64,000 nt of DNA, taken from NCBI GenBank assembly GCA_037833965.1, contig AP031352.1, positions 5,684,501 through 5,748,500 of the forward strand, written 5' to 3'. Positions within the stretch are counted from its first letter, which is position 1. Every line of letters starts with the position of its first letter. Source of the stretch: Marchantia polymorpha subsp. ruderalis (lineage: Eukaryota; Streptophyta; Marchantiopsida; Marchantiales; Marchantiaceae). Of this stretch, positions 21,325-34,927 are shown one piece after another. Both the position numbers and the translations under genes were made by a program. The notes under the pieces are model-generated. The model was not told where the DNA came from. It saw only the letters and a list, made by a program, of their open reading frames with translations, and ran no database searches.

Positions 21325-24300
21325 TTATACCAAGTGCTAGCCTGGCATGGATAACTAGCTGGCAGTCTATGTTCTTACAGTCTGAAGTTCTGACGGGTTC
21401 CTCTTAGAAATAAAAGTTTAGTGTCCAAATCAGTAAGACCCGACAAGGCGGGAAGCTCTGTTAGCTAGTACTTTCTTCTATTTGTTCTTCAATCCACACG
21501 AATCGGGTATACGTTTGTTCAGCGTTTTGCGTCTTGCATATAATCTCTGGCTTTGCTTCATGATGCATCTCGCTCCTCAGGCCAAAGTCAAGGTCGTGGC
21601 CTGTGAATGAATTCGATGACACCAGACAGATTCGTTTCATGTCCTTGGATTTGGGCCTCAGTCACACGGATTGCATGCTCTTCTTGTCCCTGCCTACTAT
21701 TTTAGAGAGAAGCATGAACTTTGCCTACTACAGTCGTCGAGTGAATCTATCTCGGGAGAGCAGAATTGCAAACACGTCTTGCACAGGCGAATGGAAGCGT
21801 ATCAGCAAGCCAGTTTCCCTGGACGATGGTCTTAAGGACCTGAATCCCGAAGGCAGACGGAAACCACAATTATGTCGTGCTAGAATATGCAACTTAGGTA
21901 AAGTGGATTCTGGTCCGGCCATTCTGGTCCTTGTCATACAGATCCTTGTCAATGGTACATTGAGAGATCAATAAATTGGTCAAGAGTTATAATGGGCCAT
22001 TGAGGAGGTGTCTATCAATTGGCATCTTTCATGTAAATCACAGCGTCAAAAGAATACTATACCGCATGCGGTAGACAGCACATCTTTCGTCCAAACTTTT
22101 CTTTGATTTGAGTCGCATCATTTTGACATGATGTGAGATGGAATGACACGTCGTAGCTCAGTTTTTATATAAAATATCCGACCGGAGCCAGCTGCGTTTA
22201 TGATCAGAGCTATGTTTGTCAGCCGTGGTCACGAATCTGCTCTCGAGGTAGTTGACTGCTGTGGTGGTCTGGGTCTTCTCAACCGATGAAGGCTAGATGC
22301 AATTGGATACTCTAAGAGTAAAGTGGACAGCATTTGATCCTCAGATTACCTCTCTTTCGAGGGGTTTCAAATGAAAGCACTCCTCGTTGTTCCGAAATCA
22401 ATTATGCGATCTCAATGATGAAATTCCCACAGACAGTTCTTGATTGAGCAGTATGACATTCTTTCGTGTCCAACGCAAAGCTTGATTCAGCAGCTTAAAT
22501 AGTGATGGTTGGAAGTATGGTACCCATGACCCTCCTGGGGTCCATCTGCTTCATATGCACGACTCCGGTGAGTCACAGTGTTAGGTTCTTCCAAGATATC
22601 GACTCATGAACTCCTTCGGATTAGAAGCCCTCCTCCTGGTGCTCTGTCCTAACTTGTGAGCCAGTCTGAGGAAACTCGAAGTTTGAGTCTAGGCAGCTCG
22701 AAAATCGAGACAGTGACGACAGGTATAAATTGATTGGTTGAAATTCCATTCCCTTAATTATTAGCACGGGCATCCCTACCTCAAGAACTTATTACTACGG
22801 AAGGTTATAATAGCAAATGCTTTACAGTGAGATATGCAAGCATGTCACGTTTATCGTACTCGATCTTCCAGGAACCAGTGCTAGTTCCCCCATTCAGAAA
22901 CCTATAGATTCGATGCAGGTGTGGAGAACGGTGAATGAACATAATCTGTACAATAATTTTTGTAGCTGATCTTGGAGTTGCAGTGATCAACACGATGCAG
23001 GTGCAAAAAATCGCAGCTGTCGAGAGCGGGGCCCATCGCTGAGCGATCTTAAAAGGTGAGAGACTATCAGACCTTCTGCAGAGCACGCCGTTTTAAGATC
23101 CTGAGTACGCAAAGGGCTCCATGGAAACAGTGCAGGTTCCACTAAGACCGAGCTACGTAAACCTTGAAGCAATTCAGAAGCTCTTCATTAGATTCTCAAG
23201 ATGATCAAGTTCAATATATGCAGATGGATTACTATGAGCTCCAAATCCTTACCATCCTCTCAAGATATGCCGGTACATTCTTACAGTAGCCTCAATCTCA
23301 ATCCAACCTTATTCTGAGCACTAACAGAAGATTTATATTTTTAGCTGATCTGGTTGCAGTATGCAATTCAGTGGAATTCCAGTTTAGTCACAGAAGAAAC
23401 CAAAGCGTTGCGGAACTCAGGGATTATCGAGTTGCCAGTTTCGCCTGGAAGCATGTACATATCAAGTTTCTACTGTATCCGGATCGCCGATGAAGACTTG
23501 AGACATTTGGGCTCTGAAGAAGTTGAAGTGGCCCCGGGTGCTTTCATAAGCGTGCACTATCCGAGAATGTAGGAGGGATCAGCAAATATCCCTGACCAAC
23601 GAACCTGCTTATTCGCTCTGAGCTTATCTACGCACAGGTATCCTGTCCCGAACTTGTTAGGACAAGGATGCTGATTTTAAAGGCCGTGCTTAGCCTCTTA
23701 AATTAGCATGTATGCCCGATCGATAGCTGAAAGTGACAAGTCACAAGTTGAGCTCTTCACGTCCGTGATTTCTTACTTCTGCAATTTGAAGATTCTGCTA
23801 TCATCCATTCATTAAGATAAAACACATGCGCATCTCTCGTTGTAAGTGGCGATTCGAAGACAGACAGCATGATGGATTACTTGATGGATCTCATTCGAGA
23901 TTGTCTTTTCTCACTTGGCCCGAACTTGTTACAAGTCATTGTAGTTCGCCATGAGGATGATTCATGTTGACAGGCGTATTCTGTATTCTTTCAGATGGCG
24001 CCTGTTCACACCCGAAGCCTCTACATTGTTATACTTCAAGATGTCGGAAGATGTTTTGAAGACGGAGAAAAAATCAGTGGACATCATGAAATCTGAAAAG
24101 ATTTCAGCTTCAGTTTTCATGGTCTACAGTTTTATTGCTTATTTTTAGAAAGTTCTTGACGGCTTTATTTTTCAATGTAAATCGGCACAATCGTTTGCCA
24201 GCGAATGAGATCAGACAGTACATATTCACCCGACTTTCATTCAGGTTTTACAAGTTAGCCCCCTTGGCCAGTATAAGCATAAAAACCAGAGTCAACTTAG

Positions 24301-25260
24301 TGTTGTCTCAGAAAGTTCAATGAGAGACAGGAAGTAATAGAGGTTCTTCGTTCCTGAATCACTTTATCTTCGAAGATCGGTTTTCGCGTACACACCGATT
24401 GCAATGTAAGAGCTTCGCTAACGACTCTTCTATGGAGCAAGCTAAAATGCATACATAGCTCGAGAACGAAATTGCTCGAACTGCAGTTTGTTTCCAGTAG
24501 TCATCCATCGAGGGTTCTCAATGTTCCACGAGATCCGAAAAGTCAATGTCACTCCAGAGGTCTGTTAATCACCACTGGTCCACTCGTTCAAGAGGTCTCA
24601 AAGTGAGAACAAACTTGCTTTTGAGCTCATCCGGAGCTACCGCTGCCAAGTAGCAGGGTCCAAGTCCTAAGAAAAAGATATTAGTGTTAATACTGATAAT
24701 ATTCAGATCGAATATATCTGAGTTGTCTCATAAATTGGAAGAATATTGTTCCTCCAAGGGGATGATGAAAAATGATCTAATAAATGATAACCCCCAGAAT
24801 TTAGAAGGCGAAATCCGGTACATGTGGGAAAGCACCGAATTTGGGACGCGAGCCACAAAAGTCAACGAGCGGCCTCTGCATCGAGCGAGGCGCAGAGGTG
24901 CTATCGACTTTCCTCCTTCCAAGCGGCCGCCAACCAGTGGCCTCGGACTGCGGGGGCCCCAGGAATAAAAGAGACCGTGGGACTCATATAGTCGCACCTC
25001 TGCAAGTCCCAGATTCTCCCGAAGCTCGGTTGCGCTGCGAGGTCGGCGGATGATCGACCAGAGCTCGAGTGGAGGCGGCGGCGGACGATCGGTGGATGGT
25101 GTCGCCTTCTTCTTCTTCTCCTCCTCCTCCTCGCCCCGTGGAATCCCGGAGAATGAATGCTCGTCTGTCACCTGGTCCCGTCACCCCGCGGAAATGTCGA
25201 GGATTTTAGGCCGGGGGGAATGCGCCGGCGCATCCTCGGTGCGGAGCTCGGGGAGAGGCG
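21325..25260. other. Intergenic, no gene recognised
   Basis: Short open frames on both strands (for example 21,603-21,974 plus and 22,805-23,086 minus) show no domain, splice pattern or homologue that I recognise. 24,960-25,320 becomes GC-rich with CTT/CTC runs near 25,107-25,134, and probably holds the promoter and 5' leader of the armadillo gene. Confidence 0.5.
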
Positions 25261-25320
25261 AAGGATGAGACTGGGTGGGTGAGCCGGGCGGGAAGCAGGG
25301 GCGAGGAGATCGACCGCGCG

Positions 25321-28221
25321 ATGGATCATGAGATCAAGGTGAATCAAGAGATCAAGGAGGAGTTGAAGGATCTCCGCCTGCAGCCCAGCGCGTGGAATGC
25401 GGCTTGGGAGCAAGCGCAGGGCGCGGTGGTGCCGTCGAAGGAGATCAAGCGCGCGGCCAACATTCTGGTGAGGTGGGAGCATGTGCAGCAGAGCATGGGC
25501 TGGCTGTTGCTGACGCATATCGGAGTGATGCTCGGCTCGTTCGGGCAGCTCATGTCACGGGACGTGTGCGGCCTGAGCTGGGGGATCTTCACCCTAGAGG
25601 CCATCCTCAAGTACGGGCGCAGCTGGGCGCACTCCCTATACTTCCGCGGTGTCCCTTGCGCCATCGTCGCGCTCCACAACAATAACCGCGACACCGCTTC
25701 CGCCTCCCTCGTGGTGTTCTTCATTTCCGTGCTAATTGCCACTCTCGTCGAAACGGTTCTCTACGGGTTTTACATCAAATACACCTTGAAATTCTGGTAC
25801 GCGAATAGTGATTGCTACAACGAAGGCGCGGATTGTACCGATGGCAAGACCAATCTGATGGATATGCTCATCATCAGCATGATCATCGTGTGCTTGCACT
25901 GGGCCTCGAGCCTGCGCACCGTGCTGGCCGCCATGGGGATGGGCATCAGCGCCCGAGTCCGGGACAGCAGCAGCTGGTTCCGACGTTTCTCTAAATTTCT
26001 CAGGAAACGGGAAGAGAAGGATCGGCTCATGTGCCTGACCTGGTGGGTTCACATGGCCCGGCATGGGCATCTGACGGCCGTGGTGGCCAGCGCGCAAGAC
26101 TCCGACTGCGGCCTGCCAGGCCACTGGTTCAAGAGCAAGGAGGAGCTCTTCAAAATCGTCGAGGAGTGTGACAAAGGCGACCACGTCCATCTCGACACGT
26201 CGCGCCTGCTGTGGGTGTCGCAGGAGATGGCGCTGCGGGCTCTGATCAGCCTGGCCAAGCAGGAAAAGCTCCACAAAGGCGACGATTTTGCGCTCCTGGT
26301 GCGCGTCGTGCGCGACGGGAGAACCGAGTCCTGCCGCGGCCTGGCGGCGACCGCCATCGCCGTGCTGGCTATGCAGCCCTCCGTGCTGCCGCTGAACTTT
26401 CTGATTGAGACCGTGGAGCCGCTGAAGCGCCTCGCCGGTTCCGAGGCCGTCGAGCACGTCGAGGTCGCCCTCGGGGCCCTGCTCAATGCCTCAATATCTG
26501 GTGATGAGTGCACATCGCCAAATTCCCCCACCGTCATTGAGCTCATTCTCGACAGCAACATTCTCGACAGCAACGAGGTCGGCCGCAGCTTCATGTCGTG
26601 CCTCATTCGGCACGCCCACATCCGCAAATCCACGCTTTGTCAAGAGCTCGCCGTCCGCTTATTGAGCCACCTGGTCGAGAAAGAGAAGCGCGCTCGAGAG
26701 GCGCTCATGTCGTACAAGGACGAGCAGGGAGGAGTCCCAGACTTGCAGCTCTGCACCGCCTTGATCAAGCACGGCGTGTCGTCTCCGATCAAAGCCGGCG
26801 GGGCGGCAGTTCTCGCCGAGATCGCTTACTCGGATGACCGGGAGGTCAAAGGGAGCGACCCTCACATCGAGGAGTGCATTCAGGCGCTGGTCACGGCGCT
26901 CAAGTCGACGACGGCGAAATTGATCATCGTCTTGGCCGCCAAGGCCTTGTGCAGACTGGCTTACAACAACCAGGACGTCAAAGCCGCAATCGTCAAGGCC
27001 GGAGGCATCCCTCCACTGGTGGATCTGCTTAAAGACGCCCTTCCCGACTCCGACCTCCATGACATTAACGGCCAGGTCTCCCCTCGATCTGGTTGCGTCC
27101 TGATTTATTCGCCGGTCTTTGTTTCAGAGTTTTGGGCCGATGGCGGGCGACGACTAATGATTGTATCACAGTATTGTACAGATTTCCTCGCATACAGCTC
27201 GATGCAAATTACAATCTGTTTTGATTTCTGTGGGCGAGGACTTATGATTGCTTCAGAGTTTTGTACAGATTTCCCCCGCAACAGCTCGATGCAATTTACA
27301 CTCTGATCTGAGTTTCGTGGACCTCGGAAGAATGGGTGAGTGAATGCGGGCGCCATCACCATTCGACGTTCACTGACTCGGGCGATTCAACGTGCGCAGA
27401 TCCCCCGCGAGGAAGACAATAGATCGACCGTCACTCCTCTAAAACCTCACCTCGAAGTAAGTAAGCGTTTTGATTTCTCGAGACTGAATTGCATTTCCAC
27501 TCTGAAGTTGGTTTTCTCATACTGACAGAACGAACTCCACATCAGAAGACTGGAATCACCGACTGTACTATACAAACATGTGTTCAGCTCGATGTCACTT
27601 TCCGGCTGTGGACTTGATGGAACATGGGCCGGTGATTTGGTTTCGGAAGCTTTGAAGATTTGGACTTTTGTGTGGTTTAGAAACGCCGACTACTTGTTGA
27701 AATGCTGAGAAAATCGGAATGACCACTTGCAGGAGGATATTCGAAGCGATGACGTTCGACTCGATGCGGCCAGGGCTTTGCGAATCCTGGCTCTCAACAA
27801 TCCCGAGCACCAAAAGCGGATCGCAGACGCGAAAGCGATTCCTCTGCTGATAAAACTGATGGCTAGTGAAGATACCAAGCTGCAGGTCCAAGCGATGGCT
27901 GCTCTGTTGGGTCTTTCCTTCGAAAACCCGAACATTAAGGGTATGATCAGCGAGTTTGACAACGGCGTGATCTTCTCGAGCCTCATGGATGTTCTCAAAT
28001 CCAATGAAGGCCTTGACCCCATGGCCGAGGCTATTCTGGAGAAAGTCGCTCATCTCACCAAATCTCTGTTCGAGGGGAATAATTCGAATCGGCAGCAGGC
28101 TGTGAAGCAGAGCATGATGGACAAACTTCGAGAGTGCATCGACAGTGGGAATTATAGGAAAAACGGGGAAGCCATCCAGAGCGCCAAGGAAGCTTTTAAA
28201 ATCTTATCGGGTAACAACTGA
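25321..28221 (+). CDS. Membrane-anchored armadillo-repeat protein (two exons)
   Basis: Exon 1 runs from ATG 25,321 to 27,075 (GGC CAG|GTCTCC). The intron is 27,076-27,732 (ends TTGCAG). Exon 2 runs from 27,733 to TGA 28,219-28,221. Both junctions are phase 0, giving 747 residues. The N-terminus has a charged helix, then hydrophobic segments at about residues 60-78, 128-151 and 179-205, predicted to be membrane-spanning. From about 290 to the end there are repeated helical blocks rich in Leu and Ala (for example AAKALCRLAYNNQDVKAAIV, GGIPPLVDLLKDA, and AARALRILALNNPEHQKRIA in exon 2), typical of armadillo repeats, which bind proteins. The architecture resembles plant ARM-superfamily membrane proteins of unknown function. 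The exon-1 frame stays open 77 codons into the intron. An upstream in-frame GTG (25,279) is not a likely start. Coding GC is far higher than the surroundings. Confidence 0.87.
27100..27306 (+). repeat. 87-bp tandem repeat in the armadillo-gene intron
   Basis: Two imperfect copies share ATGATTG (27,157 and 27,244), GTACAGATTTCC and CAGCTCGATGCAA at period 87, a multiple of 3. The exon-1 frame reads through both copies before TGA at 27,304-27,306. Confidence 0.65.
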
Positions 28222-29460
28222 CACGATCAGGTCCAGCCTTTCTTCATGATCCAAACATGCCCCGTCCTGAATCCGAGCTGCAATGGCATGGCGGGAACGG
28301 TAGTCATAGCGTGATTCAGTTGTGTCTGTTTGGGTTTGGTGAGAGAAAGACCAAAAGGTAGTCGAAAAATTCGACATTACGAGATGAACTCCGGCAGTGG
28401 TCCGAAGTGAGAAATCGGCTAAGAAGCCACTGACGCATTTAGTTCTCCGCGGATTTGGTTTCGGGTGATGAGAATTTGTTTGTAAACGGTTTATAGAAGT
28501 GAGAAAAGTTCACTAAAAAGGTAACTAAGAGCTGAAACAAACCAAACCCAATTCTCTCCCATTTGAGAGTCGCTAAGGTTTTAAGAAGACTAAACTACCA
28601 AGGAACTGAAGGTGGACGATTAGTATATATTCATTATAGTATATACTATAAGTAAAATCTGAAAAGAAAACATTAGCAGGGCACACACATTAAAACAAAC
28701 GCTTGTAATGTACACATTGCAGTTACGATTTCTGCGGAACATGCACTGTAAAGCTCGATGCAAACACTGAAAAAAAAAGGTTGTAGTGTACATATTGAAC
28801 ACAGGATTTGTGCGCTTGGCAACACTGAAATCACTAACGGTTAGCTGTATCAATCTGCGCAGACATTAGAATTCGCATCTGAGCATATCATGGATAATAT
28901 GATAGTAAACGTTTCTCCCGAATTACCTTTTCCTCCATACCGATCTCTTTCTCATCGCTGTATGAATTCCGTTCAGGCATATGATCCAGCTTCAAATATT
29001 TACAGATAAATTTCAACAATGGTGAGGGCAAAAACAACACCCTGACATATATTGGTCAATTTGAGCATCTGAGATTCTGCAAAACATGCCTACAACTACT
29101 GACAAAAACCTGATTTCGACGTTCAATACTGAAACATAATGTTCTGATGTTCCCAACGATTTGGTACTATCAGATGTAGCGTCTACGGTGGAAACCATCA
29201 TCTACAGTTGCCCTTAATATTATATTAAATATAATTATGGTATGACCAACTTATCTAAACTTACGTAAGGCTTAAATAAGCCTTCGTTATCTATCAATCT
29301 AATTAAAGCCTTATATAAGTGGATTTTTTGTGAGTGTATCCATACTGCATAGAGGAGTTGGGCCGACCCTGGTGCCACATTATTCGTCATCACTGTCCTC
29401 GTCGCTGGTGGCAAAGAGATAGCCTTCCTGAATGTCATCGGGTGACTCGATATGGAGGAA
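28222..29460. other. 3' flank of the armadillo gene and AT-rich spacer
   Basis: 28,222-~28,620 is probably 3' untranslated and flanking sequence. From 28,620 on it is AT-rich with no recognised gene. The stretch at 29,260-29,320 has a local palindrome around AAGGCTTAAATAAGCCTT, and may lie near the edge of the hAT-type relic. I could not define terminal inverted repeats. Confidence 0.45.
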
Positions 29461-30148
29461 CTAGAGGTCACTTTTCGCAGTAGCCCCATCCATGTCGGCG
29501 TTGAACTCCTCCAAGCTCTTGATTGCTGCAGCAACGTCTTCAGTTTCGTTCGTGCCGGCGCTGTCAGTGTTGTTTATCGAGTCATCATCTCTAGAGGCGG
29601 TAGCAAAGGTGGCGAGCAAGTTCGCGAAACCTTCCGTGTACGCGATCAATCGGGTACAATTGGTATAATCACCGCTGCGAATAATTGGCAGCAATGAACG
29701 TGCGCTTCTTGACCTTAGTGGAATCCAATGTGGAACGAGCCTTGGTGTGGACGCCCTTCGCCTGCTTATGGTTTCGCTCCCCAGCCGCATTGTCGGATGG
29801 GCAACCAAACGCTGGCTTCAACACCTTGGCAAGAGTCATGTAGTAGTCGGCTCCATGACATATCTCTTGTGGTAAATTTTTTCTTGCTGTTGTTGAAGCA
29901 ATCATCGTTCGTCTTCTCGCGGTTCAGGTAAGCAATGAGTTCGCTCTTGGCCGTGCGTGTGTTTGGCAAACGGTCGCCATTGCAGATGAGCTTGAAACCC
30001 TTGCAGCACTGCTGATTAAAACCGCCCTGACCGCATTCCCACATTTCGTTACCGAGAGCAACTTGCAGGTCATTATAGAATAGATCACAAGCGAAAGTAA
30101 CGGCGTGCATGGACGAGTATATGCGATTGATGCGATATTTGAGCTTCT
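29461..30148 (-). pseudogene. hAT/DUF659-type transposase relic, C-terminal part
   Basis: hAT transposases cut and paste DNA with an RNase H-like core and dimerise through a C-terminal domain. This part (minus strand, continuing the frame of 50,541-51,104 across the LTR insertion) begins LKYRINRIYSSMHAVTFACD and ends in a hAT dimerisation-like block, PSDNAAGERNHKQAKGVHTK followed by ARSTLDSTKVKK and FIAANYSQ. The equivalent hAT signature is an S/A-x-ER-x-W/H ... HTKxRN/ARL pattern. Frame changes occur near 29,880 (after KKFTTRD) and near 29,670, so it is a relic. It is split by the solo LTR, whose TSD is CTTCT. Confidence 0.65.
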
Positions 30149-31506
30149 TGTGGTAACACACTTTTTGTTTTTTTTGCAGAATTTAAACAATTTTAGAAAA
30201 CTAGTACCAAAGCAGTGTTTGTAGTTAGAAAAGGGTACGTTAAATAGAGTGGATTGATGAGATCGTCACGAGGACACGAAGACTCACGTAGTCGGATGTA
30301 CCAATGTCAATGTCTTCGGCGCCTTCGGCAAAAGCTCCTTTTCTGAGGTGTCTCTACTCACGCGCCTCCAGCGTATAAGGAAGCTACGCTTCCGGCGCAG
30401 ACACCTCAGGAGGAGGTTTTGCTAAAGACGTCAGGAGAAGGGCCCGGACCTCTGAAGGCGTCCGACCACGAGTGCGCCTTCGGCGATGCGCCGCTAGCGC
30501 GGAAAGAGAATACCTTCATAACGATCGGGATACACGGTAGATCCAGTTGGTTGAAGTCGCATTAGAAAGAGCTTGGGGCGCTCGTTCTAACGAGCCCAAG
30601 AGCGTCGGAGATGGATCAGGGATGGAGAAGTTATGAGCGTCGGAAAACTCGTAGCCGGACATGCGCCGTTCGCGCTAGGGTTCACAGACGGAAAGGATTC
30701 CCGTACGCCCTCGGCGATGCGCCTTCGGCGGAATCACGCGCTCATAGGAGGAAACCAACTCAGAGTCGGAAGCGCCTTTGGCGGCTGTTCATGGAAGGAA
30801 AGCGCCGGTCGGATGTGCGCCTCCGACGTGGCGCTGACGGCCGGATGCGCTGGCATGAGTTGCGCTGGCGGATATGCGTCGGCAGCAATGGACGAGGCAT
30901 AAAGGACAAAATAAGCGGTACGATTGCGCGCCGGCGTAATTCGCTCCGACTAGATGTGCGCCTACAGCAAGGCGCCGACGGATAATGAACGCACCAGCGG
31001 CGACACGCCTCCGGTGAGGGACGGGTTAGGAAAAGACAACAGGGCCGGCGTATACCTTGCAGCGGACTCGAGTCCGGAAGGTGGCGGCGGCGGGAGAATT
31101 CAATATTTACGCATGCGAATGCGCGTAATGCGGAGACGTGAATTCGCGCATGCAAAGGGCGAACCGTTAGGCCGTATAGCCGGCTACGTACGTTGTAACC
31201 AGTAAGAACGTTGGACGTTCTTGAAATCGGAGAAGAAAAGACTGCGCTCCAAGCTCATTCTCTCATTCTTGATTTTGCGATTTCCAGTTTCCAAGATTAC
31301 GCGCAAGAGCGGAGCGACCTGCAGTGGGAGTAGAGAGTGCGGAGACGAGTTGCGCAAGGATCTTGGCAGACCTTGGAGAGAATTGCGAGTAGCGATCTTG
31401 AACGAGCGCAGAGAGAGTGAGCAGTCAGTGCTTGAGTGGCCGACGCGCAGTGGCGATTGTGAGAGAGCGAGCGAAAGGGAGAACGTTTGTGTGTGCAGGC
31501 AACACA

Positions 31507-34047
31507 ATGTCGAAGGTTCCCTAGCTGAGAGTGTCTCCCCTCAGGGTGCCGCAGATCGGTCTACGCGCATTTCAAGATGTGCTGCTGAGGCTGAAGCTCG
31601 ATTTTCTCCTATGGGGGTGGAACTGGACATGTCCGGAGATGGTGCGCGAGTATCTGCAGGAGAGACACAAGCACTCTCGCGGATTCCGCCCACACCGAGA
31701 GAGATGGGACATTTGCAACTGGGCGCAGGTGTTGGGCAGGTGTGCCGGCGAGGAAGGGGACCTCCTCTTCGAGGCCGATAGCGTGAAGGTGTCCCAGGAG
31801 GAAGAAGTCTCTTACAATGAGCTCTTCAAAGTTGCCAGGCATCCCAAGAACGGTTTCCGGACACGGGATTACAAAGATCGATTGCGGAGAAATGTCGTGA
31901 CTGCATTGCTGCAGATATTGCAACCGACCAAGACCGCTTACATGCATGGTTGGTAGGTAGAATTTGTGGAGCTAGTGTTGTCAGGAGCTCCAGTGCATTG
32001 GGCACGGCTCCTGTGGAAGGTGACGCGCCAACATGCGCAAGAAGAGAAAGGAGGAACCCTCAATCATCTCTCGCCTTACTTGATCGTGTTTTATCGGGCG
32101 ATGGGATGTTTGACAAATGCTGAGAAAACACAGTTTCCGCAGCTGACCCGGAACTATCCAGGTAGATATTCGAGGGAGGCCGAAGTAGACACGGATCCGG
32201 ACGAGGAACCTGCCAGTACGCCTCCGGCTCCGGCTCCAGCAAGAGCAGTAGAAGAACGTCGAAGTGAGCTCATTCCGCGAAAGCGGAAGTGGGATGAGAG
32301 ACCTGAGGACAGGTAGCCGGAAGTGCCAGCTGCGCCGACTCGTGGTCGGCCCACCCCCGAGCCTCACAGTCGACCAAAACAGAGGGCACGCAAAATGCCA
32401 ACTGGTACTGAGGAGATCGGGCGAACTCCGACCCGGCGGAATCTCACACAGGAAGAGATAATCGCTCAGATTCTAGGGAAGACGGCAGATACCTCTGCAC
32501 AGAAGGCACCACGGCCTTCGGGAGGAGATGGACGGACTGACAGTCGGCCGACTGCGAGTCGGATGACTGAAGGCCGACAAGCGGAAGGAAGGCCAACTGA
32601 ACGGCGCGTTGAACCGGACAGCAGGCCGGAAGCAGAAGAGAGTTTGGCTGACGAGCCAACAACCCTCAGAGGGTCGTCTTCGGTGGAAGGCACTTCTGGG
32701 AAAACGCCACCAGCAAGCAGGCCAAGTGGAGTCAAGACGCGCAGGGTGTATCCGACTCCCAGTCGGACAACTGCTGGTCGGCCGACTGCGAGTCGGACAA
32801 CAGAGAGTCGACCGGATTCGCCGACTGCGAGACGGATGGGGCCAACGACCAGTGTGCGGACGCCTTCGGCGGACGCACCTTCAGCGAGGACACCTTCCGC
32901 GCAGATTGCGCCAGAAGGACAGGCAGCAGAAGCGGGCGGTGCAAGAGTGACAAGAGTCACTGCGGCGTCGACCCCTTCAGAAACCGAAGATCGAGCCGGA
33001 ACAGGGGCTCAAGCAGTGGGATCTCCCACTGCCCTGGATATTTTAGCAGGCAGTGGAGCAACAGTCGCAGCGGAAGCTGCTGCGCGCCACAGTTCCAGGG
33101 AGTCGCCAAGGGATTCGGTGGCGACTGAAATCCTCGAGACTGAGGATGAGACGAGCTCGGAAGAGCAGGAAGCGGATTCGGTGCAGAAAACGCCAACAGG
33201 GGTGCTGTGCGAACAGATAGTTCCACTCCTGCGATATCTGGATCGCAAGACATCCAAATACGCAAGTGCTTTAAAACCGCAGTCTTACGTGGAGACTATC
33301 AGGCGCAGGACGAGGAGCAAGGTGGCAAAGTGGGCCTCTAGGTGCGGAGTATATGTGGATAGGAACACCGCCATCCGACAACACCTGGCGGTCACATAGA
33401 AGCTATACCAAGCCTTGCAGCAGCAGAGGGAGGAGGCGGCGACGAAAAGTCAGGCGGATGCCGAGCTAATACGGGCAAAGATCGAGTCGGAATTGCAGGA
33501 GGAGCGGAGACAAAACCAAGTCCTAGCAGCCGAGCTTACGCGCCAGACGCGCGCCTTAGAAGAAAGTCAAAGAGCCCGCAAGGAGGAAAAGGAGTTGTTG
33601 CGCAACTTGCAATCCGAGTGCTCGGATTTGAGGGCACAACGTGCGGAAGCAGAAATGCAGCTGGCAGAGGTGGAGAGCAGCTGCAGGGCACGAGGAGAGT
33701 TGGCGACACAGGTGACTCGTTGTCTAAAAGGATACGCCCATTGGGAGGTGGCAGCTCAAGAGAGGATCACACTCAGGGAGTTCGAGCTTCGGGCGGCGGC
33801 ATTGACGGAGGGTGACAGTCGGAGTCGGCGGCGAGTGGCGAGAAAATTAGAAACCTTCTTGTCGGGTGCGCGCGACACTATGGCGCACTTACAGTCGGAA
33901 GTCACCACAGCGCTCCAACGCCTGGGGTTACGCAGCCGGTCGGAAGATTGGCGAGGTAGAGACAGTAAGCGGAGCAGTCCGGCGCGCAGGAGGCGCAGCA
34001 CCGGATCAGCCGAGTGTAGTAGAGTAGTTTGGTTTTGCGCAGATGCT
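31507..34047 (+). pseudogene. LTR ORF in the family A solo LTR, four TAG stops
   Basis: Homologue of the intact ORF at 45,647-48,202. From ATG 31,507 the reading frame is preserved to the nested insertion at 34,047 with no net frameshift. After the insert it resumes at 49,558 and would end at TAG 49,575-49,577. It is interrupted only by TAG at 31,522, 31,954, 32,314 and 33,397. At each of these positions the intact copy has CAG (Gln). Visible blocks: LDFLLWGWNWTCPEMVREYL, LGRCAGEEGDLLFE, FRTRDYKDRLRRN, a repetitive TASRTTESR-type linker, IVPLLRYLDRKTSKY, a long coiled coil, GYAHWEVAAQE and an SR-rich basic tail. Confidence 0.85.
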
Positions 34048-34927
34048 TGTAATAACCCACCAAAGGCTAAAACTGCAGTATGGTGGTAAAAAGATCGAAC
34101 CTCAGGGACAGAGGCAACACACAGAGTAAAAGTGTCACATTTAACAGACTTTTGGTAGAGTTTGAATTCTAGGCGACTGTCACTCCCAGAAATACTGCAG
34201 TGCTCGACTCGGAGGAGGATCTCAACTCGGAGGATGCTCGGAGGATGCACGGTACAGCTTGGTCACTCAACACACACACACACACCTGAAACTGGCAAAA
34301 AGCACAACTCGGAGGTCGGTCAGGACCTCCGCTTCGGATTTCAGGAGGAAAGTGTCTCGCAAGTTCACTCAGAGGTTCTGCAGGAAGTGCCTCCCACTCC
34401 GGCTTTTACTGCCCTTCCGCCAGGAACTAGCGGGGGTACCCGGACTGGACTTCTCACTTCGGAACGAAGCCTCTACGTACGCCGTGGACGTCACCCTCGA
34501 CTATCACACAAAACGCAGGGAGTGCAGACCCGACTGAGAACTTACTGAAAACACGATCCAGTAACACACGCACAACCTGAATTACAAACCAAGGTTTACA
34601 CGAAGTAATGAAACTTCACATTGGCATTCAGGGGAAACTTCCCGTAGGAGTACAATCAGGATATGTCACTCGAAGGAGTAAGGGGGAACTGTTCAAGTAT
34701 CTAACTCGCAGCCGGCTCTGAGTATCAGAAATCACCCGCAGGTGCAGATCCGCACTACTCAAGTCTCTAACCGGGTACTAGCTCTGAACATTCAGCCGAA
34801 GGCCTTCAACTACAACATACGGTAACTTCGCTATGCTGCAGCTTCTCTACGTGGTGCCAGGACCAAAATGCACAAACACGCCAAGAAAGTGAGTTCCTGA
34901 TCTGCACTTCCGAAACTGGAAGAGTCC

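Noticed and set aside
22805..23172. Minus-strand frames with a hydrophobic stretch
   Set aside because: No family resemblance, signal-peptide context or splice evidence; likely chance.
25279..25320. Upstream GTG start for the armadillo gene
   Set aside because: Nuclear plant genes rarely start at GTG; the first in-frame ATG is 25,321.
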